Shown: piece by piece, positions 27,258-36,760 of the stretch
How the letters are laid out: each line of letters starts with the position of its first letter
Position numbering within the stretch: the stretch's first letter is position 1
Assembly (NCBI RefSeq): GCF_015355625.1
Contig: NZ_JACLAF010000013.1
Span: 1 to 64,000 of the forward strand
Length of the DNA stretch: 64,000 nt
Direction: 5' to 3'
Source: Tamlana sp. I1
GTDB taxonomy: Bacteria > Bacteroidota > Bacteroidia > Flavobacteriales > Flavobacteriaceae
Position numbers and translations under genes: made by a program
Notes under the pieces: model-generated
What the model saw: only the letters and a program-made list of their open reading frames with translations
The model's database searches: none
Told to the model about the DNA's origin: nothing

Positions 27258-29561
27258 ATGAAGATTAACATCCTAACAACGTATTGTGCTCTAGTAATGC
27301 TACTTTTTATGGGTTGCAATACAAAGCAAAAACATAAAATGAATACACAAACAGATCATATTGGACAAAAAGTAGATTCTTTGTTACGCATTATGACGCT
27401 TGAAGAAAAGATTGGACAAATGAACCAATACAATGGGTTTTGGAATGTAACCGGCCCAAGCCCCGAAGGTGGCGATGCCGCATTAAAATACAAACATTTA
27501 GAAGCTGGCTTAGTTGGTTCGATGCTTAATGTAAGAGGCGCAGCAGAAGTAAGAGCTGTTCAGGAAATTGCTGTTGAAAAAACACGATTAGGCATCCCTT
27601 TAATTATTGGTTTTGATGTGATACACGGTTACAAAACCCTAACCCCTATTCCACTTGCCGAATCGGCTAGTTGGGATTTAGAAGCTATTAAAACATCAGC
27701 AAAAAATGCCGCCATTGAAGCCTCGGCAGAAGGTATTAACTGGACCTTCGCACCGATGGTAGATATTTCAAGAGATGCCCGCTGGGGGCGTGTTATGGAA
27801 GGGGCTGGCGAGGATCCGTTTTTAGGAAGCCGTATTGCAGAAGCGCGTGTGAAAGGTTTTCAGGGTGATGATTTATCTCAATACAACACCATTGCAGCCT
27901 GTGCCAAACACTTTGCGGGTTACGGATTTTCAGAAGCCGGTCGAGATTATAATACCGTAGATGTAGGCACCTCAACCCTACACAATATTATTTTTCCACC
28001 GTTTAAAGCTGCCACCGATGCAGGCGTTCGAACATTTATGAATTCATTCAACGAATTGAATGGTATTCCAGCAACAGGAAACACTTTTTTACAACGCGAA
28101 ATCTTAAAAAAAGATTGGGGTTTTAATGGTTTTATTGTGTCTGATTGGGGTTCCATGAGAGAAATGATTGCCCATGGTCATGCCGTAGATAATGAACATG
28201 CCGCGGAACTCTCCCTAAAAGCCGGTTCGGATATGGACATGGAATCTTATGCCTATATCAGGCATTTAGTAAAACTTGTAAAAGACGGCAAGATTGATGA
28301 AGCATTAATTAACGACGCCGCTGGTCGCATTTTACGCGTGAAATATGAATTAGGCCTGTTTGATGATCCTTATAAATATTGCGATTTAGACAGAGAAAAA
28401 GACATTGTAGGCAACAAAGATTTGCATGATGGCGCCCTAGATATGGCTAAAAAATCCATCGTATTATTAAAAAACGAAAATCAACTCCTGCCGCTTAAAA
28501 AACAAGGACTTAACATTGCCGTTATAGGGGATTTAGCAAACGACAAAACCAGTCCCTTAGGAAGTTGGCGAATTGCTGCTGAAGACGGTACAGCCATATC
28601 CGTACTTGAAGGTCTTGGAAACTATCCTAACAATAATATCACTTATGCTTCTGGCCCTAAATTATATAAAGGGATTCCCGATTTTACTACAGAAGTTGAT
28701 ATCAATACCACCGACAAATCTGGATTTAACGAAGCTGTGAATGCCGCCAAAAACAAAGATGTGGTGCTTATGGTTTTAGGCGAACACGGCTTTCAGTCGG
28801 GCGAAGGGCGTAGCAGAACAAACTTAGAATTACCTGGTTTTCAACAAGAATTATTGGAGGCCGTTTATAAAGTAAATAAAAATGTAGTTTTAGTCCTGAT
28901 GAACGGTCGCCCCTTAGCAATTAATTGGGCAGACCAAAATATTCCTTCTATAGTTGAAGCTTGGCAATTGGGCACACAAAGTGGCCATGCCATTGCTCAA
29001 GTTTTATATGGCGACTATAATCCTTCTGGAAAATTACCAATGACATTTCCAAAAAACATCGGACAAATTCCTATTTATTATAATTATAAAAACACAGGAA
29101 GACCCTCGCCATCCGATCATGATGCGAACACTGTTTTTTGGTCGCATTATGGCGATGTAGGCAACGAACCTTTATATGAATTTGGATACGGATTAAGTTA
29201 TACAACTTTTAAGTATGAAAATATGAAATTGAGTTCAAATGCTTTTAAGCCAGATGGTACTTTGGAAGTATCCTTCACCTTAACCAATACAGGAAACTAT
29301 GAAGGTAAAGAAGTTGTTCAAATGTATATTCGCGATTTATTTGCAAGTTCAACCCGCCCTGTAAAGGAATTAAAAGGCTTCGAATTGGTAAACTTAAAAC
29401 CTGGAGCTTCAAAAACAGTGTCGTTTACTATAGACTCCAAAACCCTTGAATTTTATTCAGCAAATAACAAATGGGAAGCAGAACCTGGAGATTTTAAAGT
29501 CTTTATTGGCGGAAGTTCAAACACCGTTTTAGAAGCAGATTTTTCACTTTCAAGCAACTAA
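27258..29561 (+). CDS. bglX: GH3 beta-glucosidase (BglX-like) lipoprotein
   Basis: A 767-residue exo-glycosidase that releases glucose from beta-glucan oligosaccharides, probably in the periplasm or on the membrane. The signal ends LLFMGC, giving lipoprotein Cys20. The N-terminal TIM barrel carries the BglX signature (KIGQMNQY, FAPMVDISRDARWGRVMEGAGEDPF in pieces, KHFAGYG) and the nucleophile Asp296 in IVSDWGSM. The alpha/beta sandwich (about 400-620, with EHGFQSGEGRSR supplying the probable acid/base Glu) and a fibronectin III-like domain at the C-terminus (TNTGNYEGKEVVQMYIRD) complete the normal architecture. It lies 33 bases after the GH16 gene and before a strong terminator, as the end of the PUL operon. 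Confidence 0.92.
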   Translation: MKINILTTYCALVMLLFMGCNTKQKHKMNTQTDHIGQKVDSLLRIMTLEEKIGQMNQYNGFWNVTGPSPEGGDAALKYKHLEAGLVGSMLNVRGAAEVRAVQEIAVEKTRLGIPLIIGFDVIHGYKTLTPIPLAESASWDLEAIKTSAKNAAIEASAEGINWTFAPMVDISRDARWGRVMEGAGEDPFLGSRIAEARVKGFQGDDLSQYNTIAACAKHFAGYGFSEAGRDYNTVDVGTSTLHNIIFPPFKAATDAGVRTFMNSFNELNGIPATGNTFLQREILKKDWGFNGFIVSDWGSMREMIAHGHAVDNEHAAELSLKAGSDMDMESYAYIRHLVKLVKDGKIDEALINDAAGRILRVKYELGLFDDPYKYCDLDREKDIVGNKDLHDGALDMAKKSIVLLKNENQLLPLKKQGLNIAVIGDLANDKTSPLGSWRIAAEDGTAISVLEGLGNYPNNNITYASGPKLYKGIPDFTTEVDINTTDKSGFNEAVNAAKNKDVVLMVLGEHGFQSGEGRSRTNLELPGFQQELLEAVYKVNKNVVLVLMNGRPLAINWADQNIPSIVEAWQLGTQSGHAIAQVLYGDYNPSGKLPMTFPKNIGQIPIYYNYKNTGRPSPSDHDANTVFWSHYGDVGNEPLYEFGYGLSYTTFKYENMKLSSNAFKPDGTLEVSFTLTNTGNYEGKEVVQMYIRDLFASSTRPVKELKGFELVNLKPGASKTVSFTIDSKTLEFYSANNKWEAEPGDFKVFIGGSSNTVLEADFSLSSN

Positions 29562-29589
29562 CATAACTTATAGAATTAGTGTTGATTTG

Positions 29590-29637
29590 AGTCCACTCAT
29601 AAAAATTTATCAAGATTTTTGTGAGTGGACTTTCTAT
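29590..29637 (+). terminator. strong rho-independent terminator after GH3
   Basis: A 17-bp stem, AGTCCACTCATAAAAAT (29590-29606) with ATTTTTGTGAGTGGACT (29615-29631), contains one G-T wobble and has an 8-base loop followed by TTTCTATTTT. It ends the plus-strand PUL operon. Confidence 0.9.
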
Positions 29638-30065
29638 TTTCGAGAAATGTATACGAATACCATATTACGATAAACAAGGTATATTCAATAAAAATATACT
29701 TCCTTTTTGATGGTCCTCTAAGGAGAATTATTAATCGTTAATTCAAGTTCATAAAAAAAGTATACTAGTAGTTTAAATACTGTATTAGTTCTTCAGATTC
29801 TTGGTTAGAAATATCCCCTAGAGGGGAAACTCTAACGCAACAGTTTCCCTCCTAATAAGGAGGGATTAAGGGAGGTGTTCTACAATACCTGTAATTTTAA
29901 TACAGCACAAAACACATAAACCTTATTAAAGTATTCAATAAAAAGATATTATAGGTAACTCATGAACTTAGAATTGTGAGTTATTGTATACTTCTCGACT
30001 CCGCAAACAATCATTTAAATTGAAAAGTTCAAACACTATTTCTAATCAATCTAAATCATCAACTA
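29638..30065. other. 428-base intergenic region with dispersed repeats
   Basis: No gene is visible. It contains one copy of the CCCTCCTAATAAGGAGGG palindromic repeat (29834-29879) and a CTTCTCGACTCCG 13-mer near 29991-30003 that recurs at 46783, 47020 and 47263. Confidence 0.6.
29834..29879. repeat. dispersed palindromic repeat, copy 1
   Basis: A 46-base sequence around CCCTCCTAATAAGGAGGG (a perfect small hairpin). Near-identical copies occur at about 46932-46979 and 47174-47222. The hairpin core with conserved flanks suggests a family of short mobile or recombinogenic repeats. Confidence 0.75.
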
Positions 30066-32267
30066 TTAATCGATAGTCACTTTAATTTTCTTAAAAATAG
30101 CGTTTGAAGCATTACCAACATAAATTTCATAGCTACCACTTTCAAAATTCCAATCTGAAATAGACGGGTCGTAATATTTTAATTTATCGATAGGCACTTC
30201 AACCAAAACAGTTTTAGCAGATCCCTTATCTAGTTTTACTTTAGAAAACCCTTTTAATTCTTTTAAAGGTCTATCAATTTTCGATTTTGGTTTCCCAACA
30301 TAAACCTGAACCACTTCTGCTCCTTCAAAATCACCAACATTTTTCACATCGCAACTAATGGTAATGGTATCGTTTTTAGCATAAGATTTTTTATCTGTTG
30401 ATATATTAGAAAGTTCAAAATTGGTGTACGACATGCCATAACCAAAGGCGTATAAAGGCTTTATCTTTTTAGTGTCATGCCAACGGTAGCCCACCAAAAT
30501 ATCTTCTTTATAATATTGATTAACGCCATCGCCAGGATAAGAGCGTTCACCAAAAGCATGAGCGCCATTATCATTAAGCTTTACAGGGAACGAAAAAGGT
30601 AATTTCCCAGACGGATTTACATCGCCACTTACAACATCGGCAATGGCCTGCCCTGCCATACTCCCTAAGTACCAAGTTTGTAAAATGGCTTTAACCTCAT
30701 TTAACCAAGGCATATCAATAGCATTTCCAGAAACCAAAATAAAACCAACATTTTTATTAACCTTAGAAATGTCATTAATAAGTGCCTCCTGCCCAAAAGG
30801 CAATCCGTATTGTTGCCTATCATCACCTTCACAATCTTGCAAATGACTTTTATTAAGACCGCCCACAAACAAAACGATATCTGCTTTTTTAGCTAATTGT
30901 ATAGCGGCATGTTTTAATGAATCGGCATCTAAATTTGAAGGATGCACGCGATTGTATTCCGAAGGCCCAGAATGGTATCCCATCGTATGTAAAATGCTTG
31001 CATTTTTATAACGAGCTTTTAAGCCTTCTAAAGGCGATATTTCAAATTTAGGTTTTAACTCTGATGAACCACCGCCGGCAGTCATTGATCGGGTGGCATT
31101 TTCACCAATTACAGCAATACTTAGATTTTTATCATCGCGAATAGGAAAGAAATTATCTTCATTTTTTAACAGCACCATGCCTTCCGTAGCCACTTTTCTA
31201 GCCACATCATGGTGTTCTTTGTTATTCATGCGCCCTAAAGGTTTATTCGGATTTAGATTGGTTCTATACATGAGACGCAAAATTCTACGTACTTTATCAT
31301 CTACAACAGCTTCAGGAATTTCTCCACTCTTCAGTTTTTTAAGAAAAGGCGAGGCCAAATAGTAATGATCGTAGTGGTTTTCTGTGGTGTATCCCAATCC
31401 GTCGGTGCCAGTACCCATTTCCAGATCTAAACCATTTATAGCAGCTTCATCGGTATTATGCGCCGAACTCCAATCGCTAATCACTACACCATCAAACTTC
31501 CAATCTTGTTTTAATATTTTCTTGGTAAGAAGCTCATGATGGGTTGTATATTGTCCGCGAAATTGATTGTAAGCCCCCATTATAGCCCAAACACCAGCCT
31601 CTTGAACGGCTGCTTTAAAAGCTGGTAAATAAATTTCATGTAAGGCCCGATCGCTCACCTCAACATTAATTACATCACGCCAATGCTCTTGGTTATTTAA
31701 GGCAAAATGTTTCACACAGGCAGCTACACCATTTTTTTGAACACCTTTTATATAAGGCACCACCATGGTTGATGCTAAGAAGGGATCTTCACCCATATAT
31801 TCAAAATTTCTACCATTTAGCGGTGTTCTGTAAATATTTACCCCTGGTCCTAAAAGCACATCTTTTTTACGGTATCTGGCTTCCTCACCAAGACTGAATC
31901 CAAATTGACTAGACAAATCTGGATTAAACGTTGCAGCCAAACAAGTAAGGGCAGGAAAGGCTGTTATGGAATCGTTGGTCCAACCAGCATAAGCCCAATC
32001 GTCCCAACTTATTTCTGCACGCACACCATGAGGGCCATCAGACATCCATATTTCTGGAATTCCCAATCTCGCGACGCCTTTTGTACTAAACTTAGATTGA
32101 GCATGACATAAAGCTACTTTTTCTTCTAAAGTTAACTGCTTTAAAATACTTTCAATATCGCTTTCATGGTTTGCGGGTTTTGCCTCTTGAGAAAACCCTA
32201 TTTGAAAGGTTAAGAAGCATAAAAAAAAGATGCCTGTTAACTGAACCTGGTTAAAAAAAATCTTCAT
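30066..32267 (-). CDS. secreted GH3 beta-glucosidase, minus-strand PUL member
   Basis: About 733 residues. I place the start at 32267 (MKIFFNQVQLTGIFFLCFL), because it yields a clean signal peptide ending IGFSQ; an upstream extension would run through the operator at 32376-32409. The domain order is TIM barrel (MSDGPHGVRAE, LGPGVNIYRTPLNGRNFEYMGEDPF in parts, KHFALNNQE), nucleophile Asp265 in VISDWSSAHNT, alpha/beta sandwich (VIGENATRSMTAGGGSSELKP in parts), then a fibronectin III-like domain. It belongs to a different GH3 branch from the BglX-like copy, so it may take different linkages (for example beta-1,6 or beta-1,3 ends). The HTCS-type operator upstream places it in the same regulon. 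Confidence 0.9.
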   Translation of the reverse strand: MKIFFNQVQLTGIFFLCFLTFQIGFSQEAKPANHESDIESILKQLTLEEKVALCHAQSKFSTKGVARLGIPEIWMSDGPHGVRAEISWDDWAYAGWTNDSITAFPALTCLAATFNPDLSSQFGFSLGEEARYRKKDVLLGPGVNIYRTPLNGRNFEYMGEDPFLASTMVVPYIKGVQKNGVAACVKHFALNNQEHWRDVINVEVSDRALHEIYLPAFKAAVQEAGVWAIMGAYNQFRGQYTTHHELLTKKILKQDWKFDGVVISDWSSAHNTDEAAINGLDLEMGTGTDGLGYTTENHYDHYYLASPFLKKLKSGEIPEAVVDDKVRRILRLMYRTNLNPNKPLGRMNNKEHHDVARKVATEGMVLLKNEDNFFPIRDDKNLSIAVIGENATRSMTAGGGSSELKPKFEISPLEGLKARYKNASILHTMGYHSGPSEYNRVHPSNLDADSLKHAAIQLAKKADIVLFVGGLNKSHLQDCEGDDRQQYGLPFGQEALINDISKVNKNVGFILVSGNAIDMPWLNEVKAILQTWYLGSMAGQAIADVVSGDVNPSGKLPFSFPVKLNDNGAHAFGERSYPGDGVNQYYKEDILVGYRWHDTKKIKPLYAFGYGMSYTNFELSNISTDKKSYAKNDTITISCDVKNVGDFEGAEVVQVYVGKPKSKIDRPLKELKGFSKVKLDKGSAKTVLVEVPIDKLKYYDPSISDWNFESGSYEIYVGNASNAIFKKIKVTID

Positions 32268-32375
32268 AAATCTAAATTTAATTGTGATGTGTTTTTTGAT
32301 TTGATTGAAACATAAAACCTTAAAAACAACGGTTATATTCCGGATGATAAAACTAGTTGATACCACGAAAAAACA

Positions 32376-32409
32376 GTAAAACGAATTCAGCGAAGACTGA
32401 AACATTTGT
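32376..32409 (-). promoter_or_regulatory. HTCS-type operator upstream of minus-strand GH3
   Basis: On the minus strand ACAAATGTTTCAG (32397-32409) is followed exactly 21 bases later by GAATTCGTTTTAC (32376-32388). The sequence is close to the site before the haloperoxidase fusion, including the TTCGCYGAATT stretch between and within the half-sites. It ends 109 bases upstream of the GH3 ATG. Confidence 0.6.
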
Positions 32410-32502
32410 TGCAATTAAGCTTGAAACCCCTTGTTACCGCTAAGAATAAGACGATTCATCAAAAAAACAAGCCTTTTAAATTTTGACTTTTATAAAAGAA
32501 GA

Positions 32503-35500
32503 CTAATCAATAATTAAAATATTAGAGTGCTCGTTTTTTCTCAACACATAGATCCCCGACTCCAATGAATTAGGAATTACTAAGGTTGTTGTTCCGTTGG
32601 AACCGTTGTAATTTATATTTGAAATGCTAATCGCATGGCCTAAAACATCAAAAAGCATAAATTGATCGGTTAATGTCGTGTGTGTTATATGAATTTCTCT
32701 ACCGTGCACAGGATTCGGATAAACCACAGACTCGGCTTCAGGAGCATTTGTTTGAGAGTCTTTAAAATATGCAGAAGCATAGTGATAAGCCGATTTACCA
32801 ATACGTGCCCCGATAAGTCGTCCCGGAATATCGTCGGCTGGCGGATGAATACCACCCCAAATTCTAGATAAACTGGTTTGATCGGAAGCATCTCTATAGG
32901 TTGCCCATTGTAACTTTACATCGACAGAAGGGCCTTTTTCAAAAACTAAAAAAGCATCTTTTTTTGCTACAAATTCGCCCATGCCACCCGGAAAAAACGC
33001 ATCGCCTGTAAATAACGTTAATACTTCAGCAGCAGCGCGAGAAAAAGTAGAATGCCCAGAAATATAACCTGCAAACGGTGGTGTTACAAACGACGGCCGT
33101 TGGTAAGGCCACCAATCTTCTGCCAAAATCCAATCTACACCAGCCACATCGGTTTGTGCGTTTTTAATATGCTCATGCCCTTTCCATGATAAAACTTTTA
33201 TTTTGCCCAAATGTTCATTGTTTTCGCCGCTTAAAACATCGCCAGCTTCAACAAGTTCTATAAACCCCGCTTTTAAAGGCATGCCTCCCACGTGATAATT
33301 TGGTAAATTTTCATCGGTACTTTGTCCTAACTCACTCATATACCGTATTGCAGAAATAGGTCGAATATAATCATACCACCCCTTAATTCCCCAAGCCGCT
33401 ATTGCAGCATCGTGCATGGCGCCTGCTAGTGTAAAATACGATTTCACGTCCCACTCTAACGGACTCAACTCATCGCCTTCGCCATTCATTTTTTTAACCA
33501 ATAAAGGATGATCACTTACGTAATTTAAAATTGTAAACCAATGTCCTGGAGGCGTTTCAGAGTCGGGGCCGTCTGCCCAAAATTCGGCTAAAACCCTTGC
33601 ATAATCTGCTCTTGGCACCATTTGAGGTTGATAAGCTTGTCCTGTAACAGGATTTAAGTCATGCCCTTTACTGATATCGCCGCCTTCGATAGCATTATAA
33701 TAATTGGGTAAATCTGAAAAATTGGTTGTAAATAGATTAATATCAATATTACCAATAGAACGTGGTGAAATATCCCAGAGCACGCCATCGCTTGGATCGA
33801 GATGTGAGCTCCAAAGCGATACTAAAGCGAAATTCCATTGGTAATCTGCTCCCGATTGGGTTTTAGCGTTAATATCTAGTTGTGGTGGGCGTCCGGGATC
33901 ATGAAAAACGTTGAAACTCTGCCCATCTCTACGGTGTACCGATTTTTCATTTTCGGTTAGTGCAAAAGGTTTTACTTGCCCCCATTCTGGGCCTAGAAAT
34001 TTAGGCGTTGAGCCATTAATTAAATTCCCACTTTGATCTATAAAAGTATTAAACGTTAGGGGTTGCCAACGGTTGCAATTAACGAGTCCGCTACCAATTC
34101 CTGAAACTGCCAAATCTAGGGGCTCATTAACTGGTTGGTAATAGACATATTCATAATTAAAAGATTCTCGCGAACCATCATTCAAACCATAATTAATAAT
34201 AGTTTGCCCAATAAAATTACCCAAAGCAGCTGCATCTCCCGATTGATAATCGATGGATGTGTTACTAACAACATATCCCAACTGACTCATAATAAGATTA
34301 AATCTATTGCTACTTTCCTCCCAACCTGGAGAATTTTTAAAACGATGCATTAGCAAACGATAGGCTGCAAAACTCATGGCTTTTTCAGAAGAAATTATAG
34401 CGCTTTCATTGGGCGTAAATGGCTCTAATTTACTCTCAAAATTATTTACGGAATTGCCCATTAAATAAGGCTTGCCTCCTTGATTATATATTGCCCACGC
34501 ATCGAATAAAGCGATGGCCATATGAAATAAATTTCGAGCATGTACATTAGGTCGCGCAAAATCCTTCCTAATAGCTTCTAAAAGGGCTTCGTTCCAGATT
34601 CTAGCTACCGAAATATCTTTTGACAAGCGACTTAAGTGTAGTTGCACATTTAAAGTATTGGTGTTACTTACACAAGTATTGTTTTTTTGATAAACACTGA
34701 GTTTCCCAGCGGCATGAAATCCCCATTTTACTTTGATGGTTGAAGTGCCTTGACCTTCAATTATTTCGCCACCTTCAACCGTCCATATAACTTCTGAATT
34801 TGCATTTAGATTCACCGAATAAGTTTCAATAGTATTAAAAGCAGACTGCTTGGATCCAGATATATTTCCTAAATCAAAATACACACAAGAACCATCATCT
34901 TCGGTAGCATCTGGATTATAAGTACAAGAATTTGGATTGGTGCATCCAAAAACCACATCATTAAACGGTATGTTTAAAATCTCGAAACCCTGCCCCTCTT
35001 TCGCTTTGATATAAGTATTGGGTTGAAGATTTTTATGGGTTTCCTCTAAACCAGAAGGCCATTTAATTTTTAATTCGCTTATAAGTGTTGCATTTTTTAA
35101 TCCGAAATGAACTGGCAGAATACTTTGAGACAAAAATCCAATGCCTGTATAATACCTATGAAACGTCCCAACATCGGTAACTACCGAAACCACGGTACCA
35201 ACAGCATTTTTATTAGACTGCACACCTTCTAGAGATACTTTAAACCATTTTAAAACATCTTGATTACGGTTTGAAATACTAGTGTTTTTATAAAAGAAAG
35301 ACGGGCTGTCGCTATTGGTTGTGTACAAATCTAAATCGCCGTCGTTATCAAAATCGAAAGGTGTAGCTCCAACACCATAGTTTAAGGCTTTTAAATTTGC
35401 TTCATCGGTTTTATTAATAAACCCTAATTGGCCTTCACTAAGCGTGTTTTCAAAATAAAAATTGTATTGGGCTTTAGGAATATTAAAACCATTTACAACA

Positions 35501-36516
35501 AACAAATCTTCATCGCCGTCTAAATCAAAATCAGCAAAAACAACATCCCATGCCCAACCGGTATCTTTAACACCTAAGTTGGAAGCAATATCTATAAAAG
35601 TATTATCGCCATTATTTTTATAGAAGGTATTATCATTAATATCAGTAATAAAAATATCGAAAAAGCCATCGTTATTATAATCATGAAAAGCGATGCCCAT
35701 ATCATGACCTGTATGATCTACGCCATAATTAATTGCTTCTTCTGATACAGAAATTCCATTTTGATTGATATACAAGTCGTTTTTTAAACTATTATCGTTA
35801 GACAGATACAAATCGAACCAGCCATCGGAATTAAAATCGAAAGGAACGCTTGCATACGATCTGTTGTTAGGTGTTGTTTGGGCAAAAAGTGCCGATTGGT
35901 TTGTAAAAGTACCATCGCCATTGTTTAAATAGAAAGTATTGAAACTGCAATTTTCCCACTCTGAGATATACAAATCTAAGTAACCATCGTTATTAAAATC
36001 GAACCAAGTAGCTCCTGTATACCAACATGTATTTTGTGGTGTAATTCCTGAGTTCTTTGTAACATCTACAAATGTACCATTGCCCTGATTCCTGAAAAGT
36101 TGTAGTTTATACTGATTTGTTAAAAACAAATCGGGAAACCCATCATTATCATAATCGCCCCAAGATGCGCCATATTTATAACCTTGTAAGGCAGGGTTTG
36201 GGGAATCGACTCCAGTTTTTGGAAATAAATTTGAAAGCCCTGCTATTTCTGTAACATCGGTGAATGTATTATTGCTATTATTTCGAAACAATCTGCTATG
36301 TGTAATTTCGATATTGTCTACGTCTTTAGCTTTGGCAACTATAAAAATATCTAGGTCTAAATCGCCATCGTAATCTGCAACAGCAACACCGCTATTTTCT
36401 TCCATAATCCCTAAGCCAGAAATATGCTCGAAACGCTCGAAAATTTGAGCAGACAAGATATTAACACAGAAAAACAGAAATATTAAAACTATACCTTTTT
36501 TAAATTTAATCGTCAT
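32503..36516 (-). CDS. FG-GAP/UnbV plus vanadium-haloperoxidase/PAP2 fusion, type IX secreted
   Basis: A 1337-residue protein with a signal peptide ending NILSAQ (1-24). Residues about 30-450 are FG-GAP/VCBS propeller repeats (DYDGDLDLD, DYDNDGFPDL, DFNNDGYLDL). An UnbV segment follows (FGLKNATLISELKIKWPSG), then a cysteine-rich CTNPNSCTYNPDATEDDGSC motif and a PKD-like region. A haloperoxidase/PAP2 domain (about 635-1245) shows all three vanadate/phosphate-binding motifs: KGWYDYIRP (K-x6-RP), SGHSTFSRA (His1155) and SRIWGGIHP (SR-x5-H). The C-terminus (about 1265-1337, VYPNPVHGREI) is a Por-type sorting tail. It may halogenate organic compounds or act as an acid phosphatase at the cell surface; sequence alone does not decide. 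The operator 53 bases upstream links it to the PUL. Confidence 0.82.
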   Translation of the reverse strand: MTIKFKKGIVLIFLFFCVNILSAQIFERFEHISGLGIMEENSGVAVADYDGDLDLDIFIVAKAKDVDNIEITHSRLFRNNSNNTFTDVTEIAGLSNLFPKTGVDSPNPALQGYKYGASWGDYDNDGFPDLFLTNQYKLQLFRNQGNGTFVDVTKNSGITPQNTCWYTGATWFDFNNDGYLDLYISEWENCSFNTFYLNNGDGTFTNQSALFAQTTPNNRSYASVPFDFNSDGWFDLYLSNDNSLKNDLYINQNGISVSEEAINYGVDHTGHDMGIAFHDYNNDGFFDIFITDINDNTFYKNNGDNTFIDIASNLGVKDTGWAWDVVFADFDLDGDEDLFVVNGFNIPKAQYNFYFENTLSEGQLGFINKTDEANLKALNYGVGATPFDFDNDGDLDLYTTNSDSPSFFYKNTSISNRNQDVLKWFKVSLEGVQSNKNAVGTVVSVVTDVGTFHRYYTGIGFLSQSILPVHFGLKNATLISELKIKWPSGLEETHKNLQPNTYIKAKEGQGFEILNIPFNDVVFGCTNPNSCTYNPDATEDDGSCVYFDLGNISGSKQSAFNTIETYSVNLNANSEVIWTVEGGEIIEGQGTSTIKVKWGFHAAGKLSVYQKNNTCVSNTNTLNVQLHLSRLSKDISVARIWNEALLEAIRKDFARPNVHARNLFHMAIALFDAWAIYNQGGKPYLMGNSVNNFESKLEPFTPNESAIISSEKAMSFAAYRLLMHRFKNSPGWEESSNRFNLIMSQLGYVVSNTSIDYQSGDAAALGNFIGQTIINYGLNDGSRESFNYEYVYYQPVNEPLDLAVSGIGSGLVNCNRWQPLTFNTFIDQSGNLINGSTPKFLGPEWGQVKPFALTENEKSVHRRDGQSFNVFHDPGRPPQLDINAKTQSGADYQWNFALVSLWSSHLDPSDGVLWDISPRSIGNIDINLFTTNFSDLPNYYNAIEGGDISKGHDLNPVTGQAYQPQMVPRADYARVLAEFWADGPDSETPPGHWFTILNYVSDHPLLVKKMNGEGDELSPLEWDVKSYFTLAGAMHDAAIAAWGIKGWYDYIRPISAIRYMSELGQSTDENLPNYHVGGMPLKAGFIELVEAGDVLSGENNEHLGKIKVLSWKGHEHIKNAQTDVAGVDWILAEDWWPYQRPSFVTPPFAGYISGHSTFSRAAAEVLTLFTGDAFFPGGMGEFVAKKDAFLVFEKGPSVDVKLQWATYRDASDQTSLSRIWGGIHPPADDIPGRLIGARIGKSAYHYASAYFKDSQTNAPEAESVVYPNPVHGREIHITHTTLTDQFMLFDVLGHAISISNINYNGSNGTTTLVIPNSLESGIYVLRKNEHSNILIID

Positions 36517-36560
36517 AAATAGTTAAGCTCTGAATAAGAACTAAACTACATGATTTAAAA

Positions 36561-36646
36561 AATAAAATCTGTTACAAATTCGGCGAAATATGAAACATTT
36601 GTCGCATGAGGCATGCTACATAGTGTGTTTCGATACATTAATGTGA
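36561..36646. repeat. 86-bp direct repeat, left copy, carrying an HTCS-type operator
   Basis: It aligns without gaps with 38341-38426, including an identical 40-base run (36590-36629 and 38370-38409). The pair brackets the three-gene toxin-antitoxin operon, with an offset of 1780 bases. This copy contains the operator 36569-36602 (minus strand ACAAATGTTTCAT, then GAATTTGTAACAG 21 bases on) for the haloperoxidase fusion gene, and the companion CATGAGGCAT and TACATAG. Confidence 0.85.
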
Positions 36647-36760
36647 AGAATAAGCGTTGGATGAACGGCTGCTATTATAACTACCTGTTAGAAAAACATA
36701 GCTTAATGTAATTTGTTGACCGACTGAAATAGTTTTGCGTTCATTAAATTCAAAATAATT

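Noticed and set aside
30066-32414. Longer form of the minus-strand GH3 starting at 32414
   Set aside because: The extra 49 residues precede the signal peptide and cross the direct-repeat operator, so the start at 32267 is preferred.
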